From positions 282,965-346,964 of the forward strand of contig JACRLG010000002.1 in NCBI GenBank assembly GCA_016235345.1: DNA of 64,000 nucleotides. Direction: 5' to 3'. This document shows positions 1 to 8,883 of the stretch, in pieces. Origin of the DNA: Deltaproteobacteria bacterium (GTDB lineage Bacteria > Desulfobacterota > Desulfobacteria > Desulfobacterales > Desulfatibacillaceae). The position numbers and the translations under genes were made by a program. The first letter of the stretch is position 1. The number at the start of each line of letters is the position of its first letter. Below the pieces are notes generated by a model, which was given only the letters and a program-made list of their open reading frames with translations, had not been told where the DNA came from and made no database searches.

Positions 1-6
1 ATCCAT
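1..6 (-). CDS. start of a gene leaving the window on the left
   Basis: Read on the minus strand, positions 25-1 give an AAGGAGG ribosome-binding site six bases before an ATG at positions 6-4, followed by a GAT codon that ends at the window edge. Only two codons are visible, so the product cannot be named. The spacing and strength of the Shine-Dalgarno site are like those of confident genes here, so a real start is likely. Confidence 0.45.
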
Positions 7-38
7 GAGTTCCTCCTTGAAAAGGTAAGCGCCCGTCC

Positions 39-146
39 AAAAACGCGAATCGCTGTGTCAGGCTTCACGGCGCGGGTCGTCATGTACGAAAAGTACTACT
101 CCTCCCCGCGCCGCTCGCCAACCTTCGCGCTTCATCGCGTTTATAA
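39..146. repeat. dispersed palindromic element, copy 1
   Basis: The stretch is an imperfect palindrome with GC-rich inner arms (GGCGCGGG and CCCCGCGCC) around a GTACGAAAAGTAC-type core, flanked by outer AACGCG/CGCGTT arms. Its reverse complement matches the copy at 49265-49420 closely, including the GTGAAGCCTGAC block. Related copies lie at 18548, 52681 and 54507. It sits between divergent or unrelated genes and has no plausible reading frame. Confidence 0.7.
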
Positions 147-246
147 AAATTGATATCCAGGCTTGCATCCGATCTTTTTTCGGACTGACGGAGGTTACCA
201 TATTGAATATGCAAGATTCCTGCCCGAAACGCCCGCCATGCCGGGC

Positions 247-1149
247 CTACAGCGTCCTGCCCGACATCGCCTCATGGAAAAGCCGAGTTGTTTCCTCAAC
301 TTTTTCAAGGTCCACGCCGGTCGAAAAGCCCTTGCTTTCCAGGATGTTGACTGCCCTTTCGGTTGCGAGGTTTCCCGGAGCGCCCGGCGCGAAGGGGCAG
401 CCGCCAAGGCCGCCGAAGGCCGCGTCGAAGCGGGTCACGCCCATCTCCAGCGCCGCCAGAAGGTTTTTCACCGCAAGGCCCTTCGTGTCGTGAAGATGCA
501 TGAACACGCGGTCGGAGGGGGCGAAGCGGAGAATTTTTTCCAGGAGGGAGCACGTCGCCTCCGGCGTTCCCGACCCCACCGTGTCGGCGATAACAAGATA
601 TTCGGGGCCGAGCGACCACAGCCTTCCCGCAAGTTCCGCAACGTCATCCTGCGGAATCCGGCCCTCGTAACCGCAGCCGAAGGCGCACTGCACGTTGAGC
701 CAGAGCCTCATTCCGCTTGATTTACAAAGGTCCGCGATTTTTTCGCATTCGGAAAAAGCCGCCGCCCTGCCTAAGCCCGTGTTCTTCCTGCTGTGGGTCT
801 CGCTGGCGGAAACCCCGGCCTCGATTTCAGCCATCCCCGCCCGCTTGGCCCTTTCGGCTCCGATAAAGTTCAGGACAAGGCCCACAAGGCGTGTTTCCGG
901 CCTTTTACCCAGCATGGACAGGACTTCCTCGGCGTCGGCCATCTGGGGCATCAGCTTCGGATGCACGAAACTTGCAGCCTGAATTATTGATAACCCGGCG
1001 TCAGCCAGATTTCCGATCATCCGGGCCTTAAAGCCTGTGGGGATGAACCTGGATTCGGACTGAAACCCGTCCCGTGGCCCGACCTCGCGGATGACGGCGA
1101 CTGGCTTTCCGCCGAGAGGCCCGGAACGGCATTTTTCATCAATCATCAT
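247..1149 (-). CDS. HMG-CoA lyase family protein
   Basis: This 300-residue protein is a full-length HMG-CoA-lyase-type TIM barrel, which cleaves 3-hydroxy-3-methylglutaryl-CoA or a related CoA ester by a retro-aldol/Claisen reaction. Visible signatures are EVGPRDGFQSE near residue 22 (family consensus EVGPRDGLQNE, with the catalytic Arg-Asp), ASFVHPKLMPQMAD, the metal-binding HLHDT, and GGCPFAPGAPGNLATE, which holds the catalytic loop cysteine. The usual leucine and asparagine of the first motif are Phe and Ser here, so a related acyl-CoA substrate is possible. No clear ribosome site precedes the first ATG, and a start one codon later is equally possible. An HMG-CoA-synthase-like gene lies far away at 63401, so a shared pathway is only a guess. 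Confidence 0.85.
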   Translation of the reverse strand: MMIDEKCRSGPLGGKPVAVIREVGPRDGFQSESRFIPTGFKARMIGNLADAGLSIIQAASFVHPKLMPQMADAEEVLSMLGKRPETRLVGLVLNFIGAERAKRAGMAEIEAGVSASETHSRKNTGLGRAAAFSECEKIADLCKSSGMRLWLNVQCAFGCGYEGRIPQDDVAELAGRLWSLGPEYLVIADTVGSGTPEATCSLLEKILRFAPSDRVFMHLHDTKGLAVKNLLAALEMGVTRFDAAFGGLGGCPFAPGAPGNLATERAVNILESKGFSTGVDLEKVEETTRLFHEAMSGRTL

Positions 1150-1246
1150 GGATTGCCATGTCCCCTTTCCCGAAAGCCCGGCCCTGCGCCTGGACTCTTC
1201 TTATACAGTTTACAGAAATCCTCCCAATCTTTCAACCGGAGGCCCC

Positions 1247-1840
1247 ATGAGCACCCCCTACGACCATGCCGGAAAACAAGGCGTCATCGCTCAGATACTT
1301 TCCATCGAGCTTTCCATGTTCCTCTCGGTCCGAAGCCTCGAAAAGGCCTCCTGCCAGGAGGACCCGGAGCGCTTCAAGGTGATGCGGGCGGCCCAGTTTT
1401 CGGCCTGGAGCGAAAAGACCCTCGAAAGCTACCTTAAAGACCTCAAACGGGCGGAATCAGAGGGCGACAACCTCATGACCTTGAAGTACGCCCGCATGGA
1501 CGATCTCATCCCGCCCCTGAGCCAAAGCCCTTTGATACCGGCCATCGTTGAGATTCAAAAGGGGTGGCAGCGCGAGCTTGCGGAAAAATATCCGGGGGTC
1601 ATGGGGCGCGGCAGGGGGATTTCAGACGACGACGGGGGAGAACGGGGAACATCCTTCGAGCGCTACCTGAAAGGCGAGCTTGAGACATATTCGGAACAAA
1701 CCTTGCAAGAACTAATGTCCGACGCGCAGGAGTATCTGGATCGAAACGAAAACATGGCCCAGGCGATATACGAGGCGATGATAAGGGAGCTTGGCTACGA
1801 GTCGCTTGAGGAGGCGGAAGCCTCCATACAAGCCCGGTGA
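1247..1840 (+). CDS. DUF4125-like conserved protein
   Basis: The product is a soluble, mainly helical protein of 197 residues with no signal peptide or membrane segment. The run ELSMFLSVRS followed by SCQEDPERFKVMRAAQFSAWS and ESYLKDL resembles what I remember of the DUF4125 family, a bacterial family without known function. The start was set at the ATG at 1247 because CCGGAGG lies five bases upstream; the open frame continues upstream to 1091, but that part overlaps the divergent HMG-CoA lyase gene and has no good ribosome site. The C-terminal third is charged and rich in Glu and Tyr. Function is unknown. Confidence 0.7.
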   Translation: MSTPYDHAGKQGVIAQILSIELSMFLSVRSLEKASCQEDPERFKVMRAAQFSAWSEKTLESYLKDLKRAESEGDNLMTLKYARMDDLIPPLSQSPLIPAIVEIQKGWQRELAEKYPGVMGRGRGISDDDGGERGTSFERYLKGELETYSEQTLQELMSDAQEYLDRNENMAQAIYEAMIRELGYESLEEAEASIQAR

Positions 1841-1880
1841 AAAACCGTTTCGTGGCTATTAACTGTTTTCAGCGGGGGGA

Positions 1881-1956
1881 TTTTCCTGGGAGCGCGGGCG
1901 TCCCGCCCGCATTGTGCTGCAAAAGCGGGCTGGACGCCCGCGCTCCCAGGGGAAAA
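1881..1956. repeat. GGGAGCGCGGGCGTCC inverted repeat
   Basis: Two arms, 1885-1910 and 1925-1950, form a long near-perfect hairpin (CCTGGGAGCGCGGGCGTCC against its complement), extended outward by TTTTCC/GGAAAA. A single arm of the same unit recurs at 15966-15990. This is a widely dispersed bacterial intergenic repeat type, and here it lies between the DUF4125-like gene and the carboxyltransferase gene. Confidence 0.75.
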
Positions 1957-2050
1957 GTTCCCTGTTCATTTCAAGGGCAAGCTGAAAATTGTTGAGAGGC
2001 ACAAACCGTTTTAAAACGCCGGTGTCAAAGGAAACCTTCGGGAGGAAACA

Positions 2051-3625
2051 ATGGACCCCTTTTTCGAGAAAAGACTCAACGAACTCGAAGCCGTGCGGCA
2101 AAAGGCCCTTTTGGGCGGCGGCCAGGAAAAAATCGACAAGATGCACGCAAAGGGCCATCTTACGGCCAGGGAGCGCCTGGACGCCCTTCTGGACGAGGGC
2201 AGCTTCATGGAGCTTTACCAGCTCGCGGGCCACGCCAACGACCAGCCCACCGACGGCATAATCTGCGGCGCGGGGGAAATCCACGGCAGGAAGGTCTTCG
2301 TCTATTCCCAGGACCGCACGGTTCGCGGCGGCTCGGTGGGCATAGAGCACGGAATAAAGATGTACCGCACCATCGAACGCGCCCTTGAGATGCGCGCCCC
2401 CATGATCGGCCTGCACGACTCGCCGGGGGCCAGGGTGCCCAACTCAAAGGAGCTTGACCTTCTGGGGCAGCTGAAGCGCTCGATTTTCTCCAACATCTCC
2501 GAAAAGCACGGGGGAAGCGTCTTCTACCCAAACACCCTGGCGAGCGGAGTCATCCCCCAGATTTCGGCAATCCTGGGCTCCTGCGGCGGAATTTCCGTTT
2601 ACAGCCCGGCCCTGAACGATTTCATCTACATGGTGGATAAATCCAGCCACATGTTCATCACAGGGCCCTTGATGGTCCAGATGGTGACGGGCGAGGCCAT
2701 AAGCATGGAGGATTTGGGCGGCGCGAAGGTCCACGCCCAGGTTTCCGGGGTCTGCGACTTCCGCTGCCCGGACGAGGCCGCGCTTCTTGCGGACATCCGC
2801 GCTCTCATGAGCTTTCTGCCCCAGAACTGCGACGAGAATCCGCCAGTCTACCAGTGCGACGACGACCCGGACCGGAGCTGCGACGAGCTTTACGACATAG
2901 TGCCGTCAAGCCCCTCGACGCCCTACGACGTGCGGAAGGCCATAGAGGTCATCGTTGACGACGCCTTTTTCTACGAGGTGAAGGCCGAGTTCGCGCCGGA
3001 GGTGGTGACGGGCTTCGGCAGGCTCAACGGCGGCACCGTGGGCATAGTGGCCAACCAGCCCAACTGCCTTGCGGGGTCTTTAACGGTCAACTCCAGCGAC
3101 AAGCAGGCGCGCTTCATACGATTCTGCGACTGCTTCAACATTCCGCTCCTGCTTCTGGTGGACACTCCCGCCTACATGCCGGGCTCGGACCAGGAGTTCG
3201 CGGGCATTATCCGCCACGGGGCCAAGGTGTTGTACGCCCTTTGCGAGGCAACCGTTCCCCGCATAAGCCTGGTTCTGCGCAAGGCATACGGCGGCGGAAA
3301 CCTTGGAATGGGCGTGCTTCCGGGGCTCGGAACCGACATGGTTCTTCTGTGGCCCACAATGGAAACCGGAATTTTGGGGGCGGAGCAGAGCGTGATGCTG
3401 CTTTACGGGCAGTCCAGCTTCGGGGACAAGGAGTACCTCGCCAAGAAACTGGCCGAATACAAGGAAACCTACGCCAACCCCATCTACGACGTAAGTTCCA
3501 ACATGAACGTGGAGGACGTGGTGACTCCGGCGGCCACCCGCAGCTACCTTATCAAAGCCTTCGCCATGCTTTCGGGCAAAAAGAAGGAGCTTCCAAGGAA
3601 GCGCCACGGCAACATTCCGCTGTAG
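2051..3625 (+). CDS. acyl-CoA carboxyltransferase subunit (PccB/MmdA family)
   Basis: At 524 residues this is the normal length for the carboxyltransferase beta subunit of propionyl-CoA carboxylase or of the sodium-pump methylmalonyl-CoA decarboxylase. These enzymes move a carboxyl group between biotin and an acyl-CoA. The N-terminal half carries KGHLTARERLDALLDEGSF and VYSQDRTVRGGSVG; the C-terminal half has NQPNCLAGSLTVNSSDKQAR, DTPAYMPGSDQEF and RKAYGGGNLGMG. The last block departs from the usual RKAYGGAYDVM, so the substrate may differ from propionyl-CoA. GGGAGGAAACA precedes the ATG. No biotin carrier, biotin carboxylase or membrane subunit is adjacent. The 3' end overlaps the convergent nucleotidase gene by 82 bases. 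Confidence 0.88.
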   Translation: MDPFFEKRLNELEAVRQKALLGGGQEKIDKMHAKGHLTARERLDALLDEGSFMELYQLAGHANDQPTDGIICGAGEIHGRKVFVYSQDRTVRGGSVGIEHGIKMYRTIERALEMRAPMIGLHDSPGARVPNSKELDLLGQLKRSIFSNISEKHGGSVFYPNTLASGVIPQISAILGSCGGISVYSPALNDFIYMVDKSSHMFITGPLMVQMVTGEAISMEDLGGAKVHAQVSGVCDFRCPDEAALLADIRALMSFLPQNCDENPPVYQCDDDPDRSCDELYDIVPSSPSTPYDVRKAIEVIVDDAFFYEVKAEFAPEVVTGFGRLNGGTVGIVANQPNCLAGSLTVNSSDKQARFIRFCDCFNIPLLLLVDTPAYMPGSDQEFAGIIRHGAKVLYALCEATVPRISLVLRKAYGGGNLGMGVLPGLGTDMVLLWPTMETGILGAEQSVMLLYGQSSFGDKEYLAKKLAEYKETYANPIYDVSSNMNVEDVVTPAATRSYLIKAFAMLSGKKKELPRKRHGNIPL

Positions 3626-5196
3626 CCCAGGGATGCGGAAAGCGGTAGCCTTATTCGGTCCTGGGGCTCGCAATAATCAAGCACCTGGCCCGCCTGCCCG
3701 TAGCGGGTTTTGAGGTGGCGGGCAAGAAGAAGGGCCGCCGTGGGATGGACCGAACGGCGCTCGGCGGGGATGTCCCGGAGCACGGTGTAGCCGTCCCCGC
3801 CCGTGGCAATGAAGCTGTTGACTGCAAGGGTATAGACCTTACGGTTGTCCAGGGGCTCGTCGCCCACCCTGACGTCAAAGGCCCCCACCAGGGGGACCAG
3901 GGTGAAACTTAAGCCCGAAACCTGGGGAAAGCCGCCCTTGCCCGCCTGTTTGGCCCCGTGGTGAAGCGCGTTGGCAAGCTCGGCCCCGGTGATGGACACG
4001 AGATGGGTGGGGCTTTGGGCAAAGGGCAGAAAGGCCTTCACGTGGGCCAGGGTGACCGGGCCCGCCGGAAGCGCCGCCCTTATGGCCCCGCCGTTTATCA
4101 TGGCTGCGTCCGCCCGAAGCTCGAACCTCATGGCGTCGGCCACAAGGTTTCCGGCAGGGGTTTCCCCGGTGCGCATATTCCTGGCGTCAACCTTGAGCAG
4201 GCAGCGATTCTGGGCCAGGACCTCGTTTTCCGCGTCGGGAACCGCCTCCTTTTTCTGGGCGATCAGGCGCGCCATTTCCGGGTCTTCCGAAAGCCCTGCG
4301 GTGACCGGTATGAGCCTTGCGGAAACCCTGGCCGGGCGCTTGCGCAAAAACTCCACGTCCATGCGCCCAAGGTATTTTCCATAGCTTCCGGCCTGGACTA
4401 TATGGGTCCTGCCCACTTTTACCGCTCCCGGAATCAGGGTGTGGGAGTGGGCCCCGCATATCACGTCTATTCCTGAGACCTTTTCGGCCAGCCGCCTGTC
4501 CCTTTTGTCTCCAAAATGGGTCAGAAACACCACAAAATCGGACCCGCGCGACCTTAAATCGGCCACAATCGCCCTGGCCTGGGCGGTTTCGCCGCTTACC
4601 TTCACGTCCTTCAAAAAAGACGGCTCCACCGTTGGGCTTTCGACGGAAAAATCATCCGCCGCCACAAGCCCCGCCACCCCCACCCTGATGTTTCCCACCG
4701 TGAACATACGCGGCGCTCCCACCGGTTGGCCGGAAACGGAAAGGTTCGCCGTAACGCAGGGGGCCTTGATTTCACCGATAAGGGCCATGAGCCGTCTTGG
4801 GCCGAAATCCAGCTCGTGGTTTCCGAGGCAATAGGCGGATAGGCCCATCATGTTGAACATGGCCGCCTCCACCGCCCCCTGGCCAGCGTTCGACAGGGGC
4901 TGACCCTGGACGAAATCGCCCGAATTGAAGACCAGGGTGGGAATCCCTGCCTTTTCGTTGGCCTTTTGAATGTCCTTTACAAGTTTCACCAACCGGGCCG
5001 CCCCGCCCGCCGCCCCGTCCTTTTCGGGCCTTTCGGCGGCGTCCAGCGCGCCGTGAAAATCGTTGAAATAAAGTATGCACAGGCGGAAATCCGGTTTGAC
5101 TGCCGCCGCGCCCACCGGAACCGGGAGGAAAAGCGAAAGGATCGAAAACAGGATAAGGGGCAGGATGAAAAAAGATGCCTTTGGGCGGCGGGTCAT
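3544..5196 (-). CDS. secreted 5'-nucleotidase / UDP-sugar hydrolase family
   Basis: This 550-residue protein has a signal peptide (basic start, then FFILPLILFSILSLFLP, cut near VGAAA) and the two-domain 5'-nucleotidase architecture. The N-terminal metallophosphatase shows YFNDFHG, NSGDFVQGQP, CLGNHELDFG, FLTHFGD and GAHSHT, the metal-ligand motifs. The C-terminal substrate domain shows GNLVADAMR, INGGAIRA and FIATGGDGY. It likely removes phosphate from nucleotides in the periplasm. The ATG at 5196 was chosen because GGAAAGG lies seven bases upstream; a longer frame begins at 5223 and would overlap the upstream gene. The two genes are probably co-transcribed. Confidence 0.88.
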   Translation of the reverse strand: MTRRPKASFFILPLILFSILSLFLPVPVGAAAVKPDFRLCILYFNDFHGALDAAERPEKDGAAGGAARLVKLVKDIQKANEKAGIPTLVFNSGDFVQGQPLSNAGQGAVEAAMFNMMGLSAYCLGNHELDFGPRRLMALIGEIKAPCVTANLSVSGQPVGAPRMFTVGNIRVGVAGLVAADDFSVESPTVEPSFLKDVKVSGETAQARAIVADLRSRGSDFVVFLTHFGDKRDRRLAEKVSGIDVICGAHSHTLIPGAVKVGRTHIVQAGSYGKYLGRMDVEFLRKRPARVSARLIPVTAGLSEDPEMARLIAQKKEAVPDAENEVLAQNRCLLKVDARNMRTGETPAGNLVADAMRFELRADAAMINGGAIRAALPAGPVTLAHVKAFLPFAQSPTHLVSITGAELANALHHGAKQAGKGGFPQVSGLSFTLVPLVGAFDVRVGDEPLDNRKVYTLAVNSFIATGGDGYTVLRDIPAERRSVHPTAALLLARHLKTRYGQAGQVLDYCEPQDRIRLPLSASLGYSGMLPWRFLGSSFFLPESMAKALIR

Positions 5197-5212
5197 GGCT
5201 GGCCTTTCCGGG

Positions 5213-5710
5213 TCATTTTTCATCGATCAGGGCCTTCGCCTTGCCGGCTATGGTATGGGCCAGGGTGTCCGCGTTTTCCATTACCGAGGCCTCGGTGACC
5301 GCATCCACGCCCTCGATGTCGGCCTTCCAGTCCGGGCCGCCCGCAGTTGTTACCAGGACGATCTTATCCCTTTCGGGCGTCTTTGCGATGAAGGCCCGGA
5401 CGTTTTCGTCCATACGCCAGGCCACCAGGGGAGCCATGAGCACCACCGCGCCGAATTTTTCGGAATCCTGTTCCAAAAGCCGCCCAACGTCGGTGAGAGT
5501 GACGGAAAAGCCCTCCGAGGCCAGGAGGGCTGCGGCCTCGCTGGCCGCCTTGGCCTTGAAGGCGCTGTGGTCGTAGGCGATGAGGACCCTTTTCATCGCT
5601 TCTGGGTTTCCCAGGGTCTCGGTTTTCACAGTCTTTAGGGAGCAGGCCGGAAAAACCGCAAGGACTGCGATCAGGGCGGCGGCCAGGATACTTGCTCGAT
5701 TCTTTTTCAT
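5213..5710 (-). CDS. flavodoxin-like lipoprotein
   Basis: The 165-residue product begins with a lipoprotein signal ending in AVFPAC, so the mature protein should be lipid-anchored. The rest looks like a flavodoxin fold: KRVLIAYDHSAFKAKAASEAAALL is the phosphate-loop region, followed by FGAVVLMAPLVAWRM and DKIVLVTTAGG. The classic flavodoxin T/S-x-T-G-x-T loop is replaced by AYDHSAFKA, so FMN binding is uncertain. GAAGGAAAG precedes the ATG at 5710. It is followed within a few bases by the secreted 5'-nucleotidase gene. Confidence 0.68.
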   Translation of the reverse strand: MKKNRASILAAALIAVLAVFPACSLKTVKTETLGNPEAMKRVLIAYDHSAFKAKAASEAAALLASEGFSVTLTDVGRLLEQDSEKFGAVVLMAPLVAWRMDENVRAFIAKTPERDKIVLVTTAGGPDWKADIEGVDAVTEASVMENADTLAHTIAGKAKALIDEK

Positions 5711-5755
5711 ATCGCTTTCCTTCAGGCGGGACATCGCATAGCCCCTGTGGCTTCT

Positions 5756-6235
5756 TTATCTGGCAAAAGTCCCCATCAACTCCGCCTGCTCCAGAATCCT
5801 CCCCTGCATGGCTTCCAAGAGGCTCTTTTTGTTGGCTTTTCCAGCCGGAAGCTCGATCATGGAATCCAGGGCATAGACACGGAAAAAATACCGGTGGCGG
5901 CCAAGGACCGGGGCCGGGCCGTCGTACCCGAAGCGCTTGAAGGAATTTTTTCCCGAAAGCGCCCCGCTGGCCATCTGTTCCGAGCGGTCCGCGCCTTCGG
6001 CAAGCCCGCCCTCCGAGGCCGGGATGTTGTAGGCTATCCAGTGGACCCACTTCAAAAGGGGAAGCCTGGGCCAGGGCGCGTCCGGGTCTTCCGCGATTAT
6101 GGCGAGGCTTTTGGTTCCGGGGGGAAGCCCCTTCCAGGAAATGGCCGGGGAAAGGTTTTCGCCGCAGGCTGCGTGCTTTTCGGGGATGGCTCCTCCGTCT
6201 TTGAAGGACGGGCTCGATACCGTCAGGGTGGACAT
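5756..6235 (-). CDS. YbhB/YbcL family PEBP-like protein
   Basis: The 159-residue protein belongs to the phosphatidylethanolamine-binding / Raf-kinase-inhibitor-like family. It has the anion-pocket motif EDPDAPWP, then KWVHWIAYNIPA and GRHRYFFRVYALD, and ends in a helix typical of bacterial YbhB. It has no signal peptide, so it is probably cytoplasmic. Bacterial members have no firmly assigned ligand. It lies directly upstream of the flavodoxin-like lipoprotein gene on the same strand. Confidence 0.87.
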   Translation of the reverse strand: MSTLTVSSPSFKDGGAIPEKHAACGENLSPAISWKGLPPGTKSLAIIAEDPDAPWPRLPLLKWVHWIAYNIPASEGGLAEGADRSEQMASGALSGKNSFKRFGYDGPAPVLGRHRYFFRVYALDSMIELPAGKANKKSLLEAMQGRILEQAELMGTFAR

Positions 6236-6339
6236 GGCTCTACTCCCTTGGTTGATGGGCGTGAGGGCGCAGTAATGGGGCGGAATTTTTAAAAAGTAGA
6301 TACCATATAAACCAAAAGGAAAAAAATGGTAAGCCCGAA

Positions 6340-6510
6340 TTTAGGGGCTGTTTCCGAAAAAAATTTGTGGCACCGAGGCAAGCGAATTCGCCCCGCCGAC
6401 AAGGCGCGTGACTGAGGAATACTTAACGTATTCCGCAAGGAGCGTTGGCAAAGTCGGCGGGGATGAAGGCGCTACCGTTTGCAAAAGTTTTTTTGGAAAC
6501 AACCCCTAAA
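6340..6510. repeat. MITE-like palindromic element with 28-bp terminal inverted repeats
   Basis: The left end TTTAGGGGCTGTTTCC and the right end GGAAACAACCCCTAAA are inverted copies (about 28 positions with few mismatches). Inside are inverted CCCCGCCGAC/GTCGGCGGGG arms and a central palindrome GGAATACTTAACGTATTCC. The 171-bp unit has no plausible gene. Its architecture parallels the other palindromic elements here, although its sequence is a different subfamily. Confidence 0.75.
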
Positions 6511-6562
6511 ACGCGGGTATTTTGAGCAGGCAGGCCCCGGCCCGAAGGCGCGGCGGAACAGT

Positions 6563-8131
6563 TCAGATGCCCTGGATTCCGGTGATGACCTCCTGGGAGA
6601 GCCTCCGGGGGGTTAAGGTGGTGGTGATGCGGATGAGCCTTCTGGCCGGGATTTCCGAAGGCTCCTCGTAGTCGTCCCTCTGAAGCCCGAAAATCTCCAC
6701 CCGCCCGTCCGAGGGGTCCTGCCCGATCCTGCTCCGGTTGACCAGACGCCTTTTCACCTCGGTTTCCGGGCATTGGCAGGCCACCGCGAAAAACTCGGCT
6801 CCGGCCCCTGATGCAAGGTCCTGGGCCATCTTCCTCTGTGCTGCGGTTTTGAAAGACGCGTCCAGAACGACGCTCTGGCCGTTTTCCAGGCAAAGCCTCG
6901 CCTCCCGGAGCATGACCTCGTAGGTTCTTGAGGTGGTTTCCGGGTCGTAAGCCCCCTTCCCGTAGGGGTCCTTGACGTGGCGGGCCGGGTTGATGCCCAG
7001 GATTTCCTTTCGCACCACGTCGCTTCTGATCAGGCGGCTTCCGGTGGTTGCGGCGAGTTCCCGGGCAAGGGCGCTTTTTCCGGTGCCCATGAGGCCCGAT
7101 ATGATGATGAGGGTGGGCCGGGAGAAACGGGATGCGTAGGTGAAGGCGAAATCGAGATAACAGCAGGCCCTGGACCAGGCCTCCTTGCGTTCGGCGGAGC
7201 TTAGTGACTGGTCGTCGCTTCTGAGGCACAGGACCTTGGCGCGGACGCAGGCCCGGTAGAACTTGTAGAAGGCCAGAACGCCGAAAAGGCCGGGGTCCGT
7301 CGCGCACCTGGCGTAGGATGCGGCGAAGTGGTCGGCGAGGTCGCCTGCCCCTGAGTAATCGAGGTCCATGCACAGAAAGGCGATTTCACCGGCCACGTCT
7401 CCGTGGCGGAGCGCCGGGGAAAACTCGATGCAGTCGAAAACCACCGGAACGCCGTTTTCCACGCAGATGTTTTCCAGGTGGAGGTCTCCGTGGCAGTCCC
7501 GTATTCTTTTCTTTTTGATCCTCTCCTCAAAAAGCGCGGCGTTTCCGCTTATGAAGCGTTCGGCCCAGACGGAGAGAAACCGGTGCTGGAGCCTCGTGAG
7601 CACGCTTCCCACGTAGCGCTCCAGAACATCCATGTTGTCCTTGTGATTTTTCCCTATGGCCGAAAGGCTACCGGCCCGGTCAACATCACCGCCGGTAGCC
7701 GCTTCCTCGTGAAAGGCCGCGAGCCTTCCGGCAAGAAGGTCCAGAACGCTCTCCGTAAGCCTGCCTTCGGAAAGCATCCGGTCGGCCATGCCCTCGTCGG
7801 GAAGCCGCTTCATCACCACGGCCCACTCGGCCACCGCCCCGGGACCTTCAAGGCTGTAGGTCCCGTCCCTGCCCCTGTGGACGGCCACGGCCTTCAGATA
7901 GGTGTCAGGAGCAAGGCGGCGGTTGAGGGTAATCTCCTCCTCGCAGAAAAAGCGCCTTTTTTCCAGAGAGGAAAAATCAAGAAAGCCGAAATTCACCGGT
8001 TTCTTGACCTTGTACACGAGGTCGCCCGCCAAAAACACCCACGAGATATGGGTCTGCAACACGCTGACCCGCTCAGGGCCGTGGGGATAAAAGCCGGGCT
8101 GGGACATGGCCTTTACGAGAGCTGCGCTCAC
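6563..8131 (-). CDS. aminoglycoside-phosphotransferase-like / P-loop kinase fusion
   Basis: Two kinase-like parts are joined in 522 residues. The N-terminal part (about 1-330) is an APH-type phosphotransferase with VYKVKKPVNFGFLDFS and the catalytic and metal region IRDCHGDLHLENICV and VVFDCIEFSP. The C-terminal part (about 345-522) is a P-loop kinase of the zeta-toxin/chloramphenicol-phosphotransferase type, with Walker A GLMGTGKS and then RSDVVRKEI. This domain pair is common in bacteria and its substrate is not settled. The start is GTG at 8131, preceded by AAAGGAGG. It is followed downstream by the MITE-like element at 6340-6510. Confidence 0.85.
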   Translation of the reverse strand: MSAALVKAMSQPGFYPHGPERVSVLQTHISWVFLAGDLVYKVKKPVNFGFLDFSSLEKRRFFCEEEITLNRRLAPDTYLKAVAVHRGRDGTYSLEGPGAVAEWAVVMKRLPDEGMADRMLSEGRLTESVLDLLAGRLAAFHEEAATGGDVDRAGSLSAIGKNHKDNMDVLERYVGSVLTRLQHRFLSVWAERFISGNAALFEERIKKKRIRDCHGDLHLENICVENGVPVVFDCIEFSPALRHGDVAGEIAFLCMDLDYSGAGDLADHFAASYARCATDPGLFGVLAFYKFYRACVRAKVLCLRSDDQSLSSAERKEAWSRACCYLDFAFTYASRFSRPTLIIISGLMGTGKSALARELAATTGSRLIRSDVVRKEILGINPARHVKDPYGKGAYDPETTSRTYEVMLREARLCLENGQSVVLDASFKTAAQRKMAQDLASGAGAEFFAVACQCPETEVKRRLVNRSRIGQDPSDGRVEIFGLQRDDYEEPSEIPARRLIRITTTLTPRRLSQEVITGIQGI

Positions 8132-8170
8132 GGAACCTCCTTTCGCCCGGCTTTCGGTTTTTCTGGGGTG

Positions 8171-8611
8171 CTACCTGATTTTGATGTCAACTTTCTTTTC
8201 CGGCGTGGAGGCAGACTTGGGCACCGTAACCGTGAGCACGCCCTTGTCGAAAGCCGCTTCAACGTCCTGGTCGGAGACGACGCCCGGAAGCCTGAATATC
8301 CGCTTGAAGGAGCCGTAGTGGCGCTCGGAGTAATAGTGCTGATGGTCCTTCTCCTCCTTCTCCTCCTTTTTCTCGCCCTTGATGGCCAGAACGCTTCCGG
8401 TGAGGCTGACCTCTATGTCCCTGGCGTCCATGCCCGCGAGCTCGGCCTTCACGATGAAGCTGTCCTTGGTTTCCACCACGTCCACCTTGGGGTTCCACTG
8501 GGAGCCGAAACCCGAAAGCCCGGTTTCCTGGGCGAAACGGTTCCACAGCTCCTCCATGCCTTTCCTGACGGCGGAAAGCTCGCCCCAGGATTTCCAGGGT
8601 ATCAGGTCCAT
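8171..8611 (-). CDS. small heat-shock protein Hsp20/alpha-crystallin family
   Basis: The 146-residue product is a complete Hsp20 chaperone. The alpha-crystallin domain begins near WNPKVDVVETKDSFIVKAEL and ends with the conserved GVLTVTVPK before the C-terminal DIKIR tail (an I-x-I type anchor). A charged loop, KKEEKEEKDHQHYY, sits in the middle of the domain. The ATG at 8611 has GGAGG six bases upstream; a longer upstream frame was not used because it lacks a ribosome site. No sigma-32-like promoter was recognised upstream. Confidence 0.9.
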   Translation of the reverse strand: MDLIPWKSWGELSAVRKGMEELWNRFAQETGLSGFGSQWNPKVDVVETKDSFIVKAELAGMDARDIEVSLTGSVLAIKGEKKEEKEEKDHQHYYSERHYGSFKRIFRLPGVVSDQDVEAAFDKGVLTVTVPKSASTPEKKVDIKIR

Positions 8612-8883
8612 GGCTGTCCTCCATGATGTTGAATGATGAGGGGGAAACATAACATGGCAACGCAAGAAACGTACCGTTGCCGCCTGCCTTGATTTTCCTT
8701 GCTTCAAAAGATAATTCCGCTCGTATTCCTGTCAATTTTCAGGGAATTTGAGGAAAAGCCTGTCGGTATGTTTTACGGTCAGTAAAAATCATTGACTGAA
8801 TTTTTGACCAGGCGGGGAATCTGATTCATAGGGCGGGACGGGACGCGCACGGAAAAACGCCCGGACGTTCGGGCCGCCTGCCT

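Noticed and set aside
203-493. Plus-strand open frame preceded by GGAGG opposite the HMG-CoA lyase
   Set aside because: It is antisense to the lyase motifs and its product has no recognisable features; the GGAGG is probably chance.
7403-8626. Long plus-strand open frame opposite the APH/kinase and Hsp20 genes
   Set aside because: It is antisense to two well-supported genes, has no ribosome site and its translation is Gly/His/Arg-rich without family motifs. High GC makes such shadow frames common.
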